From contig NW_026971164.1 in assembly GCF_963678635.1 (NCBI RefSeq), positions 1 through 37,924 on the forward strand: a DNA stretch of 37,924 nt. Direction: 5' to 3'. Both the position numbers and the translations under genes were made by a program. The stretch comes from Symsagittifera roscoffensis. Lineage: Eukaryota > Xenacoelomorpha > Acoela > Convolutidae. The stretch's first letter is position 1. Every line of letters begins with the position of its first letter. The notes beneath the pieces were generated by a model. It was given only the letters and a program-made list of their open reading frames with translations. It had not been told where the DNA came from and did not search any database. Below, one piece after another: positions 1-9,179 of this stretch.

Positions 1-79
1 AAAGGACTGTGAGGGAACTCTACCCGGTGGAGGGAAGCACCTGTCAGTATTCTGCTGTTTCAGTATATACTTCTCGATG

Positions 80-360
80 CAGTGCCGGATTTCGATAGGG
101 AAGGGGGGGGGGGGGGCTGGACTAACTCTGGGATTCGAAACCAGAACCACCCACTATCATTTCCCGCCATCCATTTTTTGCTGGATTCCCTTAAAATTTT
201 TGTAAAGTTACCTTCAGCGCCGAAAAAATGCCATATTTTCAAAACTTATAATTCAAAATGGGTTCGCCATAGAGCTTTGGGAGAGCTTCGGAAATTAATA
301 TAGTGGTCCTACAAATGTATCGCCCCCTCACACCTCAAGAAAACCCTACATCTGCGCCTG
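80..360. mobile_element. hAT-like MITE remnant (left copy)
   Basis: The block begins with CAGTGCCGGAT and ends with the complement of CAGGCGCAGATG, a weak terminal inverted repeat of the CAG...CTG type seen in hAT elements. Its right end (AAACCCTACATCTGCGCCTG) closely resembles the right end of the better-preserved element at 35890-36339, and both share GCTTTGGGAGAGC internally, so they look like relatives. It is too short for a transposase. The flanking 8-mers do not match, so no target-site duplication is claimed. A G-homopolymer sits at about 106-117. Confidence 0.38.
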
Positions 361-479
361 ATTGCGTGATTTGAGTTTATCTAAATTTGAGATATAATTG
401 AGAAAAATTAATCTATTGGGTCTAAGCTATCATTGAAGTTAATCGAAAATTGTTTAAGAAACCTAAAAGGCGTAGCTGT
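361..479. other. short AT-rich flank of the BEL element
   Basis: No gene or repeat is seen here. It is probably host intron sequence between the MITE-like block and the BEL/Pao insertion. The last bases (CTGT, 476-479) match the four bases near the far side of the element (10127-10130). Confidence 0.4.
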
Positions 480-956
480 TGTGCGCTCAATCTCCGTTAT
501 TTGGTAAAACTATGAAGTCGAATGCTTTGAATTATAAAGAGTATTTATCGGCAAAGACTCTCAGAAAAATCAATATTTTATCATAATTTTGGTCAAGCAT
601 AACATCATATAACTTCAATTCTGAACTGTCCGTTTTTGGTACAAAACGGCGCAAGCTAGCCACAAGAACCGGTCGGTAATGTCCTTGAGACAAATTGCTC
701 TTTTTGGCGGTCAACCTTAATCAAGGCTGAACCGAATTAGAACCAAAAAAACAGTAAAAAACGGTCAAATGGGGCTATAGCCCCTCGGGTCTACATGTTT
801 TAAGGTCTGCATATGGGGGGACTCGAACCCGGTTGACCGGCGTGAGAGACTTGTCTCTAGGCCGCTCGGCCAACTGTGCTTATTGTTGTTACATTTTAGT
901 TCAGTTTTATATGCATCTATACTCTACATTCTATACTCTACATTTGCATTGCAACA
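480..956 (-). repeat. 3' LTR of BEL/Pao element
   Basis: A 477-bp direct repeat of 9649-10125. The polyprotein stop codon (938-940) lies 17 nt inside it. It contains the tRNA-like block at 809-879, the palindrome GGGGCTATAGCCCC at 771-784, and A-runs at 745-751 and 756-761 that read as T-runs on the sense strand. A 60-codon frame inside the LTR (532-714) is also present in the other copy and is not taken as a gene. Confidence 0.93.
809..879 (-). promoter_or_regulatory. tRNA-like block with Pol III A and B boxes in the LTR
   Basis: Read on the minus strand, TGGCCGAGCGG (872-862) fits the tRNA A box and GGTTCGAGTCC (829-819) fits the B box exactly. The spacing suits a class I-length tRNA of 71 nt. 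The D stem (GGCC/GGCC) is intact. The anticodon arm has a 5-bp stem with a shortened CAAG loop. The acceptor and T stems are only partly paired and no CCA is encoded, so it is unlikely to be a working tRNA. A perfect 14-bp palindrome and T6/T7 runs follow, which would suit Pol III termination about 120-135 nt from the start. The A and B boxes look most like the Leu/Ser tRNA type. Confidence 0.55.
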
Positions 957-3900
957 TCCTCCCCCCCTGAAGAAGGAAGAACCGGAGCGAGCTTAACGGT
1001 CGGCCGCGTGACTTCACGGGTTGCGGTCCTGACAAGGGCGGATCGGGCGCAACCGTCCTGTCCGTAGTTTAGCTTGACGATTCGGGCGAGAGGGTAGTAC
1101 CCACGCGGACTATCGGGCTCAATCACCCACACGAGATCGCCTGTTTTAAGAGTAAAGTCAGAATGAGTGTGCCACTTGACACGCTTATTCAGCGAGGGAA
1201 CATATTCTCGAAGCCAACGAGACCAAATCGCGTTAGCATATGACTGCGCTCGCACGTACCTTTTCTTGTGATCGAAGTGCTCCCCGGGTAAAAGCGAAGG
1301 AAAGCTTGTGGCATGTTGTCCAAGCAAAAAATGGTTTGGGGTTAACGCTTCTAACTCACGTGAATCGGTACTAACGGGAGTGATTGGCCTCGAATTCAAA
1401 GCCTGTTCAACTAAGCAGAGTGTTGTTCCTAACACCTCTTCAGTGACTCGCCTACTGCCTAGGATATCGTACAGCACGCGCTTCACGCTTCGGACGAGGC
1501 GTTCCCAGGAGCCGCCATGATGGGGTGCGCCTGGCGGGTTAAACTTCCAAGTAACACCTTTGTGTGCAAAAATGGTCGGAGCCATGCCATTCCAGCTCTT
1601 GATGCAGGCAAGTAATTCCTTTTCCGCACCAACGAAGTTCGTGCCATTATCCGACCAGATTGTGCTTGGCGTACCACGGCGCGCAACGAACCGTTCAATG
1701 CCCATGACACACGAACTGGTGTCCAGAGACGGTACAATCTCAAGGTGTACAGCCCTGGTAGTGAGGCAAGTAAAAAGAAATCCCCATCTTTTTTCCGTGC
1801 TTCTGCGAACCGGAACGTAAAGCGGTCCAAAGTAATCCACACCCGTATGATTGAAGGGTGGTTGCTTGTATCCGAGACGTTCGACCGGTAAATCGGACAT
1901 AATTGGCTGGATGGTGCTTGCTTTGCGTTTACGGCATGTCACACATTGATTTTCGACAGACCGAAGTAGTCGACGCAACCCAAGTATTGCAAATTTCATA
2001 TTTAAAACGGAGCGCATGTAATCTAATCCTTGATGAAAATGCTTATGGTGGAGGCTGCGGGCCAACAAACGAACTAAGGTATGTCGGGCGTCGAGTATTA
2101 TTGGGTGCTTAGTATCAAACTCGGTATCCACTAAGCGCACAATCCGTCCGGTGGAACGAATGATTCCAGCGGGACCGATAAATGGCGAGTATGTGGCAAT
2201 TTTACTACTATTCTTAATAGGTTTGCCAGCGGTGAGTGTTTTTAACTCAACGGGAAAGGATTCCATCTGAGCAAGATGAATCAGTTTGCTTTCTGCAATA
2301 TCAAGTTCAGTGGGGTCGGTGATTCGTAAGTCTTTACCACGAAAATGCTTATGTGAAGGCAACACCCTCAACATAAAAGCGACTACTCGTTTATATCTTG
2401 TAAAGGAACTGAACCTTTCCCAATTGAACCCGTGTTCGGGATGTTTGATTGATGTGACATCGGTGACGAAGGAAGATGATGTCTCCAAGCAATTATCAAC
2501 ATCACAAGAAGGACCCTTCAAACGAATTTTATTGATTACACGTTCGTCGGGTAAAAACGGCCAATCAGTAGTCCTGAGAATGCTCGGACCAATAACCCAG
2601 CTGCTATCCTTGAGGGCTTCCGAAGAAATCCCCCGCGTACCGGTATCAGCTGGATTATCGCCGCTCAGAACATGGTGCCACTCATCAATAGTGGTCGACT
2701 CGAGGATTTCGCCGACACGATTAGCGACGAATACAGGTAATTTTTCAGTGGAGTTTAGCCACTGCAAAACTGTTGTACTATCTGTCCACATAAAGACATG
2801 ATTAATAGAGACGGTAAGGGCGGTCAGTATATCATCTTTTAGTCGTGTGGCGAGCAGAGCAGCTTGAAGCTCTAGCTTCGGTATAGATAGCGCTTTCATG
2901 GGCGCAACGCGAGCTTTACCAAAGATGAAGGATATTTGAGTTTTATGCGAGCTCGCGAGTCGCGCACGCAAAAATCCAACAGCACAGAAAACATCCTGCG
3001 AGCTATCACCGAACATGTGGAGCTCAATTTGATCAACAGGCTCTGTGAAGTAACAACGGGGAATAGTCAATTGCCCTAAGAGATGGAGACCGGAGTGCCA
3101 CTCGAGAAACTTATCTCTTATGTCTTCTGGCAATTCGTCGTCCCAACTTTGACCACTGATTTTCCAAATATCTTTCAGTAAAAGACGGGCCCTAACTGTG
3201 TATGGAGCTACTAACCCAACAGGGTCAAACACAGAAGAGACGAAACTCAAGACGGTTCGTTGAGTTATTGCTTTATCGAGAGGACGATCCACGCCTCTGC
3301 TAACAACCAAAGTGTCTTTCACATGGTCCCACTTAAGGCCTAAGACGTGTGAAGATTGTTCGGCACCGTTACAAATTTCCTTAATGGGTGAAGATGAGGA
3401 TTCGGATTCCTCGGGGTTCATTGCTGAAGTGATTTCATCAGCATTACTGACAAATTTAGTCAAATTAAATCCTCCCAATTTTAGTAAGGAAACCAAATCG
3501 CGACTAGTTTTAATTGCTTGGGTAACGTTCTCGAATGAATCCAAGTAATCGTCCATGTAAAATTTTTCATTTACGACTGAGGCGGCCTCAGGGTATGTGG
3601 ACATATTATCAGTTGCTGTTTTTTGCAACGCGAAATTGGCGCACGTAGGCGAATCCCGTGCGCCGAATATATGGCGAGTGTACTGATGAACTACCACATC
3701 GGAAGTGGTATCCTCCCGCCACAAAAAACGGAGCGAAATTTGATCGCGGGCAAGGACTCCTACCTGGAGGAACATACCCTCTATATCCGCGGAAACGGCG
3801 TACTTATGTTGACGGAATCGCAAAAGCACAAAAATTAAATTTTGGAGTAGGTCAGGACCCACCAATAAGGACTTATTTAAGGATGTGCCGTGAAACTTAG

Positions 3901-6900
3901 AAGCCCCATTAAGGACTCGGCGCACCTTACCCGGCTTATTCGGATTTACGACGGGATGGTGCGGAAGATACCACTCGCGATCGGAACGCTTACGTGGATC
4001 ATGCGGTTCGACGGTAACGACATAGCCTTTCCTAATGTCCTCTCTAATTGTTTCTGCGTATCTTTCGCGCAGCTCAGGGTCTTTACTTAACCTTCTCTCC
4101 AATGATTTAAATTGGGCAAGTGACGAGTAATAATTATTTGGTAGACTGACATTACTATCAATCCAAAGCATAGGCACAACGTATCTTTCGCCATTGTGAA
4201 CGGTTTCAGAATTTAGGATGGATAAAGCATGTTTATCCGCGGCGGAACGGGCATCGACCTGTTTGAAAGCACCATACGATTCCAACTCGTACCAGGATTT
4301 TATCTGGTCGGTCAGAGAAGAATCTTCAACAACACACTTGAAACACGAAGAAGTAGAATTACCGGACGGCGGCAACGGACCACTTAAGACCCAACCTATC
4401 GGTAGGCGAACGGAACACGGTGAGTTTTTATCATCTCCCAAGATGAACTCAATGGGTCTAACGGCGTGGTAGTAGTCTTGTCCGATAATAACTTCAACGT
4501 CCTCATAAGTATATTGAATGGGCTTAATAGGTGCTAATTGTGGATATTTATTCTGCAAATCAGCAATATTGATTAATTCGGAACCAATCCGAATATTGTC
4601 TTTAACATATGCACAGAGAGAAAATACGAAATCACTATTATTCGGCTCGGAGGAAACAGTAAACTTGACCCTCTGAGTCTCAACAACGGTGGTCGAATTG
4701 AAACCACTAATTGACAAGTTAACGGGCTCCCCTACTAAGCCGAGACGGTTTACGAGTGACGAAGACACCCAGGAGTGAGTCGATGCACTATCACAAAGAA
4801 CCAACGTCAGGAGGCTGGTTACATCCGAGGATACACCAAGTGTTGCAATTGGCAACAACCCTTTAGAAGATTCAATGTCAAGTACATCACTAACAGCGGC
4901 ATGGGTGGAAGTGTTTGTATTCTCCTTGGATTTGTTTATTCCAGCCTTATTCGAGACATTTGAATTTTCCTTCCGAGGAAATATTCTTTCGGCTCCATGG
5001 AGCAAGACATTATGTGTGCTATCACACTCTGGCTTCGGGCACTTTTTTGCTCTAGAACATTGCCGGAAACTATGATTGCCATTGAGGCAAGCGAAGCAAA
5101 GTTTCTGTTCAGCTACGTATTTTGCTCGCTGAGTAGCATTCTTTTCCTTAAAAACAGCACAATTCCACAATGCATGACTACCCTTACACAAAACGCACGG
5201 CGGAAACTTAGACTTATCCTGAGACTTATCCTGAGCCTTACTAGTTACCTGGCTATTGGCTGCAAAAACTTTGGTTGTTTTTGGTTTAACCGGTTCTTCG
5301 TTTTTTGCCTTAGAGCTGAGTAAACGTAATCTTTCATGCCCCTCGGCCTTTTCTTTCAACCAGTTGTTAAAGTCTAAGAGTGTTGGTCGCTGCCAATTAT
5401 GTCTAACAGTATGCATTGACCAAGCCTCCTTGAGGTTAGGCGGAAGCTTACTAACAGCTTGGTTTAACAGGTTAACACTCTTTAGATCATCGTTGAAAGA
5501 CAATGATTTGAAAACTGCTACGAGGCCAGATATGGCAGAGGAGAAACTAATGACATTTTCCGAATTGTGCATCTTAAGTGGAGGAAAAGTATTCAGCTTA
5601 TCAAGATGCGCACCAACAATGGCATGTGGTTGCCCAAACTTCCGTTGCAAGGTGGCCAGTGCATCCTTGTACATAACGCCACTATAACTAAACTCCGCAA
5701 TTGCGGTTTTTGCTTTGCCTGTGACGAGCGTTTTTAAGTATGTCAATTTCGTATCATCGGTGAGAACAGCGGAATCAACGGTGGACTTAAACTGACCAAA
5801 CCATTCGTGCCAGTTTAACGGGTTACCGTCAAACTGGGCTAACTTCCATTCAGGAAGATGATCTTTGCGGCTATGCATCAATAATTCCGCCAATTCACGA
5901 GCGGAGAGAGGTCGATCCGATGAACAACCTTGGTTCGAATAAGCGGGAGACGGTGCGTAGTCTTCGTTGACTGGCTGATAACCAGTATTAGTTTGATTGA
6001 CGAAATACGGAACATGTTGGGGATGAACTGGGGGAGTATTAAAATACACAGTCCCACCACTAGTATAAGGAACGGCGGTGTTACACGATGGGACAATAGT
6101 TGTCACATTAGAAAAAATGTTTCCAGCATTACAACACTGAGCAGGCGTGACGATTGGAGTTGTAGCTGCCAATCGCCATAAGTTTGCATCACTTGTGTAG
6201 TAATCGTTGATACTAGGTGACACAGTATGCGGAACAAAGGGAAGATTATGTTGCGTCTGGACTGGCTCTGCATGGCAGTTAGGTGCCGAAAAGAAAACCG
6301 GCGTTGGGTTTACTCCAGAAGATGAGAAGCCACCACCAGCAAATGCAGGCGACAAAGAAACAAAACCAGAACCGGGTTGGGCCGGTAACATTGGGACAGG
6401 TAATGATTCCGGTTGCGCAATGGCAAAACTACCATTAGTTATGTTTGAACTCATGGTCTGTAAAGGAATAGCAGACGGTGGTGACACGTGTGCACTAGAA
6501 TGCATATTGTTAACTGGGAATGGAACAGAGGCTGGGAATGAAACAGAAGCTTGCAATGGCAAACGGCTTGCACTGCCAAATTGAGGCATAGCCCGATGTC
6601 CATAACTATGGATTCCAGGGTCACTCAATGCTGTGTGCTCATGGTTATGACTATTACTGGTGTGAATTGCATGAGCAAGGAGGGCGGAAGTCGTCGCTCC
6701 TGACGAAATGGGTACATGAGTGAAGGCCTGCAAACCTGGAGCACTAGCAACGTCGGGAGGTGCTTGTGAACTAACAGAGTCTACCCAATCATTAGTTCGA
6801 TCGGTTGCTACCTTTGAAATAGGTTGACTTACTCCTGTTACATTACTTTCCGCTACCTTCTCGCTAACCTCAGATGAACTGTCCTCAAGTTCAAACGCTT

Positions 6901-7636
6901 TCAATTCCATTTCAATTAGTTGCTTTTTATGATTTTCAGCCAATTGCTCTAGTTCCAGCTGACTTTGTTCGAACTTAAGACGGTTCTCTTGCTCTTTAAG
7001 TCTTAAAGATACTTGATACTGCCTTTCCAGCTCCTCATGGCGTCGTTTTACTAAAGCTAACTCATGCCGTTTCTCACTTGATGACATAGTGCGAACAGTC
7101 GACGTATGACGAGTGGAAGCAGATTTATCAGACTTATGTGAGTCAAGCTTTCTACTATCCTTAGACTTATTAGAGACCTTAGACCTGTTTTCAGATACTC
7201 GTGCTGCTGAATCACTTGTTTTGTGCGAGCGTGAGGATGTCTCAGACCTGGTTTGTTGTAAAGATCCCTTGCTCCCTGTAATGCCGGCTGCTGGAAATGA
7301 CGAAGGTTCAAGGCTCATCTTGTAACTCTGAGCTTCGTGCATTACTTTATCGTTCATTTCGGTTACTTTCTTAAGCCAAAGGTCTTGCTGAGCAATAATT
7401 TTTTCAGGATTTTCCGTTTTTCCCGCTAACCTAATTAATTGCTCATTGACGTCGACAGCTTTTTCCAACGCAATTTTACATTTGTAAACAGCATTATCAA
7501 TTTTTGTAGTGCGACTATTATTCTCAATGTACTCAAGTAATAATGAGTGACCTTTGAGCAGCTCATTTTCTAGATTTAGACGGGTTTCGAATAACTTGCG
7601 TATCTTGCTTTGGAATTTTTCGTCCATGTTTTTCAC
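938..7636 (-). CDS. BEL/Pao Gag-Pol polyprotein (protease, RT, RNase H, integrase)
   Basis: An intact 2232-residue frame. The N-terminus holds a charged coiled coil (about residues 190-260) and a Ser/Pro-rich linker. A Gag-like DUF1759 region (about 590-745) follows, beginning around LPEWKLAQFDGNPLNWHEWF. Two CCHC knuckles (CVLCKGSHALWNC near 814, CFACLNGNHSFRQC near 846) and a third Cys/His cluster bind nucleic acid. The DUF1758-type aspartic protease has CDSAST (D949). The RT has YMDD at 1360-1363. RNase H has GDSS (D1544), LELQAAL, WTDSTT and NPADTGTR. The integrase has an HHCC-type finger and a catalytic triad of D1934 (GVDYFGP), D1996 (WSDNGTNF) and E2045 (GGSWERLV). A DUF5641-like C-terminus follows. 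The start is the ATG at 7636, close to the upstream stops. The last six codons (VAMQM region) run into the 3' LTR. No catalytic residue is visibly lost, so the protein is predicted to be active. It would assemble particles and drive reverse transcription and integration. Confidence 0.95.
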   Translation of the reverse strand: MKNMDEKFQSKIRKLFETRLNLENELLKGHSLLLEYIENNSRTTKIDNAVYKCKIALEKAVDVNEQLIRLAGKTENPEKIIAQQDLWLKKVTEMNDKVMHEAQSYKMSLEPSSFPAAGITGSKGSLQQTRSETSSRSHKTSDSAARVSENRSKVSNKSKDSRKLDSHKSDKSASTRHTSTVRTMSSSEKRHELALVKRRHEELERQYQVSLRLKEQENRLKFEQSQLELEQLAENHKKQLIEMELKAFELEDSSSEVSEKVAESNVTGVSQPISKVATDRTNDWVDSVSSQAPPDVASAPGLQAFTHVPISSGATTSALLAHAIHTSNSHNHEHTALSDPGIHSYGHRAMPQFGSASRLPLQASVSFPASVPFPVNNMHSSAHVSPPSAIPLQTMSSNITNGSFAIAQPESLPVPMLPAQPGSGFVSLSPAFAGGGFSSSGVNPTPVFFSAPNCHAEPVQTQHNLPFVPHTVSPSINDYYTSDANLWRLAATTPIVTPAQCCNAGNIFSNVTTIVPSCNTAVPYTSGGTVYFNTPPVHPQHVPYFVNQTNTGYQPVNEDYAPSPAYSNQGCSSDRPLSARELAELLMHSRKDHLPEWKLAQFDGNPLNWHEWFGQFKSTVDSAVLTDDTKLTYLKTLVTGKAKTAIAEFSYSGVMYKDALATLQRKFGQPHAIVGAHLDKLNTFPPLKMHNSENVISFSSAISGLVAVFKSLSFNDDLKSVNLLNQAVSKLPPNLKEAWSMHTVRHNWQRPTLLDFNNWLKEKAEGHERLRLLSSKAKNEEPVKPKTTKVFAANSQVTSKAQDKSQDKSKFPPCVLCKGSHALWNCAVFKEKNATQRAKYVAEQKLCFACLNGNHSFRQCSRAKKCPKPECDSTHNVLLHGAERIFPRKENSNVSNKAGINKSKENTNTSTHAAVSDVLDIESSKGLLPIATLGVSSDVTSLLTLVLCDSASTHSWVSSSLVNRLGLVGEPVNLSISGFNSTTVVETQRVKFTVSSEPNNSDFVFSLCAYVKDNIRIGSELINIADLQNKYPQLAPIKPIQYTYEDVEVIIGQDYYHAVRPIEFILGDDKNSPCSVRLPIGWVLSGPLPPSGNSTSSCFKCVVEDSSLTDQIKSWYELESYGAFKQVDARSAADKHALSILNSETVHNGERYVVPMLWIDSNVSLPNNYYSSLAQFKSLERRLSKDPELRERYAETIREDIRKGYVVTVEPHDPRKRSDREWYLPHHPVVNPNKPGKVRRVLNGASKFHGTSLNKSLLVGPDLLQNLIFVLLRFRQHKYAVSADIEGMFLQVGVLARDQISLRFLWREDTTSDVVVHQYTRHIFGARDSPTCANFALQKTATDNMSTYPEAASVVNEKFYMDDYLDSFENVTQAIKTSRDLVSLLKLGGFNLTKFVSNADEITSAMNPEESESSSSPIKEICNGAEQSSHVLGLKWDHVKDTLVVSRGVDRPLDKAITQRTVLSFVSSVFDPVGLVAPYTVRARLLLKDIWKISGQSWDDELPEDIRDKFLEWHSGLHLLGQLTIPRCYFTEPVDQIELHMFGDSSQDVFCAVGFLRARLASSHKTQISFIFGKARVAPMKALSIPKLELQAALLATRLKDDILTALTVSINHVFMWTDSTTVLQWLNSTEKLPVFVANRVGEILESTTIDEWHHVLSGDNPADTGTRGISSEALKDSSWVIGPSILRTTDWPFLPDERVINKIRLKGPSCDVDNCLETSSSFVTDVTSIKHPEHGFNWERFSSFTRYKRVVAFMLRVLPSHKHFRGKDLRITDPTELDIAESKLIHLAQMESFPVELKTLTAGKPIKNSSKIATYSPFIGPAGIIRSTGRIVRLVDTEFDTKHPIILDARHTLVRLLARSLHHKHFHQGLDYMRSVLNMKFAILGLRRLLRSVENQCVTCRKRKASTIQPIMSDLPVERLGYKQPPFNHTGVDYFGPLYVPVRRSTEKRWGFLFTCLTTRAVHLEIVPSLDTSSCVMGIERFVARRGTPSTIWSDNGTNFVGAEKELLACIKSWNGMAPTIFAHKGVTWKFNPPGAPHHGGSWERLVRSVKRVLYDILGSRRVTEEVLGTTLCLVEQALNSRPITPVSTDSRELEALTPNHFLLGQHATSFPSLLPGEHFDHKKRYVRAQSYANAIWSRWLREYVPSLNKRVKWHTHSDFTLKTGDLVWVIEPDSPRGYYPLARIVKLNYGQDGCARSALVRTATREVTRPTVKLAPVLPSSGGEDVAMQM
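957..968 (-). promoter_or_regulatory. polypurine tract of BEL element
   Basis: The minus strand reads AGGGGGGGAGGA immediately before the 3' LTR (TGTTGC...). This is the expected position and composition for the primer of plus-strand DNA synthesis. The tract is also translated, as the Gly/Glu codons near the end of the polyprotein. Confidence 0.75.
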
Positions 7637-7720
7637 AAATTGACAATATTCTACGGATGCTCACTTATAGAAAACAATCAATAAAATGAGATACTGTTTT
7701 GGTACGTAATTAAATTTGCA
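7637..7720 (-). other. 84-bp spacer between leader ORF and Gag-Pol
   Basis: AT-rich and without a gene. The Gag-Pol ATG at 7636 follows directly. Confidence 0.5.
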
Positions 7721-8458
7721 TTAGTAAATCAACATTAGCTTACAAGACGGGGGAACTTGACGTCTCAAAGCTTCTACCTGAAGCCTATTTCTTATAGCTT
7801 TCCGAGCTTTGAGGGGTAAGCGGTTTCGCTTCTTACGTGTCTTAAGGATGTTAAGATTAGCGCTATAACGCCTTAGAAGGAGGAGAGTCTTTAACTCAAG
7901 GGAAGGAGGCTGGTGAAGCTCTTTGTACTTCTCAATTAGTACCTGGTCCTTAGCCTTACGCTTAGAGATAAAGTCTTTAACGACGTTGAGAACGAGAATA
8001 CCTGTTGAACCTAAACTTTCCTCTATATCCTCGGTTCCGTTCCGTCTACAGTATACGATCGCACAAATGTTTGTCCTATACCTTAATAACAAATTGACAA
8101 GTTGCTCACTACTCAGCTTGCGGTTATTGTTGCTGCGGTGCCTACTTATCGAGTTATTAATGGCGTCGTGCCAAATTACAAGGTCGTTACGGTGCGACAA
8201 ATAGTGATGAAGGTAGTACTGTATCGTTTTCTGAGAGTCCCTAGCGTTAAAGTTCAAACTTAAACCTGGCTTCGTAAAGCAAGTATCTTTGACGCGCTTC
8301 TGGGACGGAGCGGGAAGTTTTCGGAGCGCGTGATCCAAAGAACTAGCTCCTAGAATGAATACCATACACTTAGGGGACCTATGCGACGGCTTCGTTACGC
8401 TTAAGTACCAATGGGGTTGGGAAATTAAGTAGGTCGGTTGAACTCCAACAACACACAC
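7721..8458 (-). CDS. leader ORF of BEL element, SGNH-hydrolase-like (tentative)
   Basis: An open frame of 245 codons between the 5' LTR and Gag-Pol. The first codon used here is GTG at 8458. The first ATG is at 8365 (residue 32), which would give 214 residues starting MVFILGASSL. Two blocks resemble SGNH/GDSL esterases: FILGASSLDHAL (residues 34-45) sits where the nucleophile block GxS lies, and NDLVIWHDAINNSI (91-104) sits like the hydrophobic strand followed by the Gly/Asn block. The last 80 residues are strongly basic (RRYS, KTRKKRNR, KARKAIRNR) and could bind nucleic acid. No transmembrane segment is evident. A stop lies just upstream, but candidate 45-bp introns there could add an upstream exon. 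The family assignment is inference; the frame itself is plain. It ends only 84 bp before the Gag-Pol start. Confidence 0.6.
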   Translation of the reverse strand: MCVVGVQPTYLISQPHWYLSVTKPSHRSPKCMVFILGASSLDHALRKLPAPSQKRVKDTCFTKPGLSLNFNARDSQKTIQYYLHHYLSHRNDLVIWHDAINNSISRHRSNNNRKLSSEQLVNLLLRYRTNICAIVYCRRNGTEDIEESLGSTGILVLNVVKDFISKRKAKDQVLIEKYKELHQPPSLELKTLLLLRRYSANLNILKTRKKRNRLPLKARKAIRNRLQVEALRRQVPPSCKLMLIY

Positions 8459-8524
8459 GGAGTAAACCTGAGGATGAAAGAATTCAACTTAACTCACTTA
8501 ATATCACCGTACCTGACCACTTAA
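8437..8524 (-). repeat. leader direct repeat, copy 1
   Basis: An imperfect direct repeat of 8637-8726, about 200 bp apart. Shared landmarks are CCAACAACACAC, AAACCTGAGGATGAAA and GACCACTTAAC. On the sense strand it contains CAG/GTACGG and, 45 bp later, TTTCATCCTCAG/G, a possible donor-acceptor pair (interval 8468-8512). The copy overlaps the 5' end of the leader ORF. Confidence 0.7.
8468..8512 (-). other. possible 45-bp mini-intron, copy 1
   Basis: The sense strand begins GTACGG after a CAG and ends in a pyrimidine-rich TTCTTTCATCCTCAG. Removing it would skip the in-frame stop just upstream of the leader ORF. This is inference from consensus only, and 45 bp is near the lower limit for introns. 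Confidence 0.25.
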
Positions 8525-8636
8525 CTTTACTGTCACGCAACGAAGTCAATAATATGACGGGCTGAAACGGCTTTGTTTTACTCGAAGCGAACTGGCTTTC
8601 AGTTTCACCAATGGTGGGTGGGGGATCAGGCAAATT

Positions 8637-8726
8637 GGTTAAGTTCCAACAACACACGCGGAAGAAACCTGAGGATGAAAAAACTCAACTTAATTTGCCT
8701 GATATTTCGCTACCAGACCACTTAAC
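8637..8726 (-). repeat. leader direct repeat, copy 2
   Basis: The counterpart of 8437-8524. It also keeps a GT...CAG interval of exactly 45 bp (8669-8713; CTG/GTAGCG to TTTTTTCATCCTCAG). Between the copies (8525-8636) no gene is seen. Confidence 0.7.
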
Positions 8727-8884
8727 ATAAGGTTGGTTTCATCTTACAGCACAATTTCGCAGAATTCTGGAGACGTTTTGAGGATTTTTTGTTAATTTTT
8801 TACTTTTTTCACAAAATTTTTCAGTAAATTTTGGTCAGCAGGTTCGAGTCATAAACCAATCCAAAAAACTAGTCCAGTACCTCT

Positions 8885-9041
8885 TGTCTATGTTCCGATT
8901 TCACTGATTATTATTCCGTTCACATATATCCAAAAATTTTTGGTATCGAGAAAAAATGTCAAGTCAGTTTGTCTATGTACCGACTGTAAGATATTTCAGT
9001 TCAACGGAACTGTCCAAAAATTTTGGGTATTGAGAAAAATT
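8885..9041 (-). repeat. degenerate ~85-bp tandem duplication in BEL leader
   Basis: TGTCTATGT(T/A)CCGA recurs at 8885 and 8970, and CCAAAAATTTT-GGTAT-GAGAAAAA recurs at about 8929 and 9011. The two units are clearly related but diverged. No coding function is seen. Confidence 0.5.
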
Positions 9042-9179
9042 ACCGGGGGCTAGCTTGCGGAAAAATTTCTCAAGATGTATGACAGCGTATAAAATTTTAT
9101 AGCACAATATGAGAGTTTTAAAAGTTTGTCGAGTCTTACAGTTTTGAAGATTGGGCGGTCACCGGTCTTACACGACACA

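Noticed and set aside
1-79. Possible third exon of the host gene on the minus strand (GC-rich edge)
   Set aside because: More than one phase is open and no pyrimidine-rich acceptor is clear; too little sequence is in view.
532-714. 60-codon frame in the LTR (also 9701-9883)
   Set aside because: Identical only because the LTRs are identical; no domain and short length.
1308-6584. Many plus-strand frames of 60-171 codons
   Set aside because: They are antisense shadows of the BEL polyprotein with no domain of their own.
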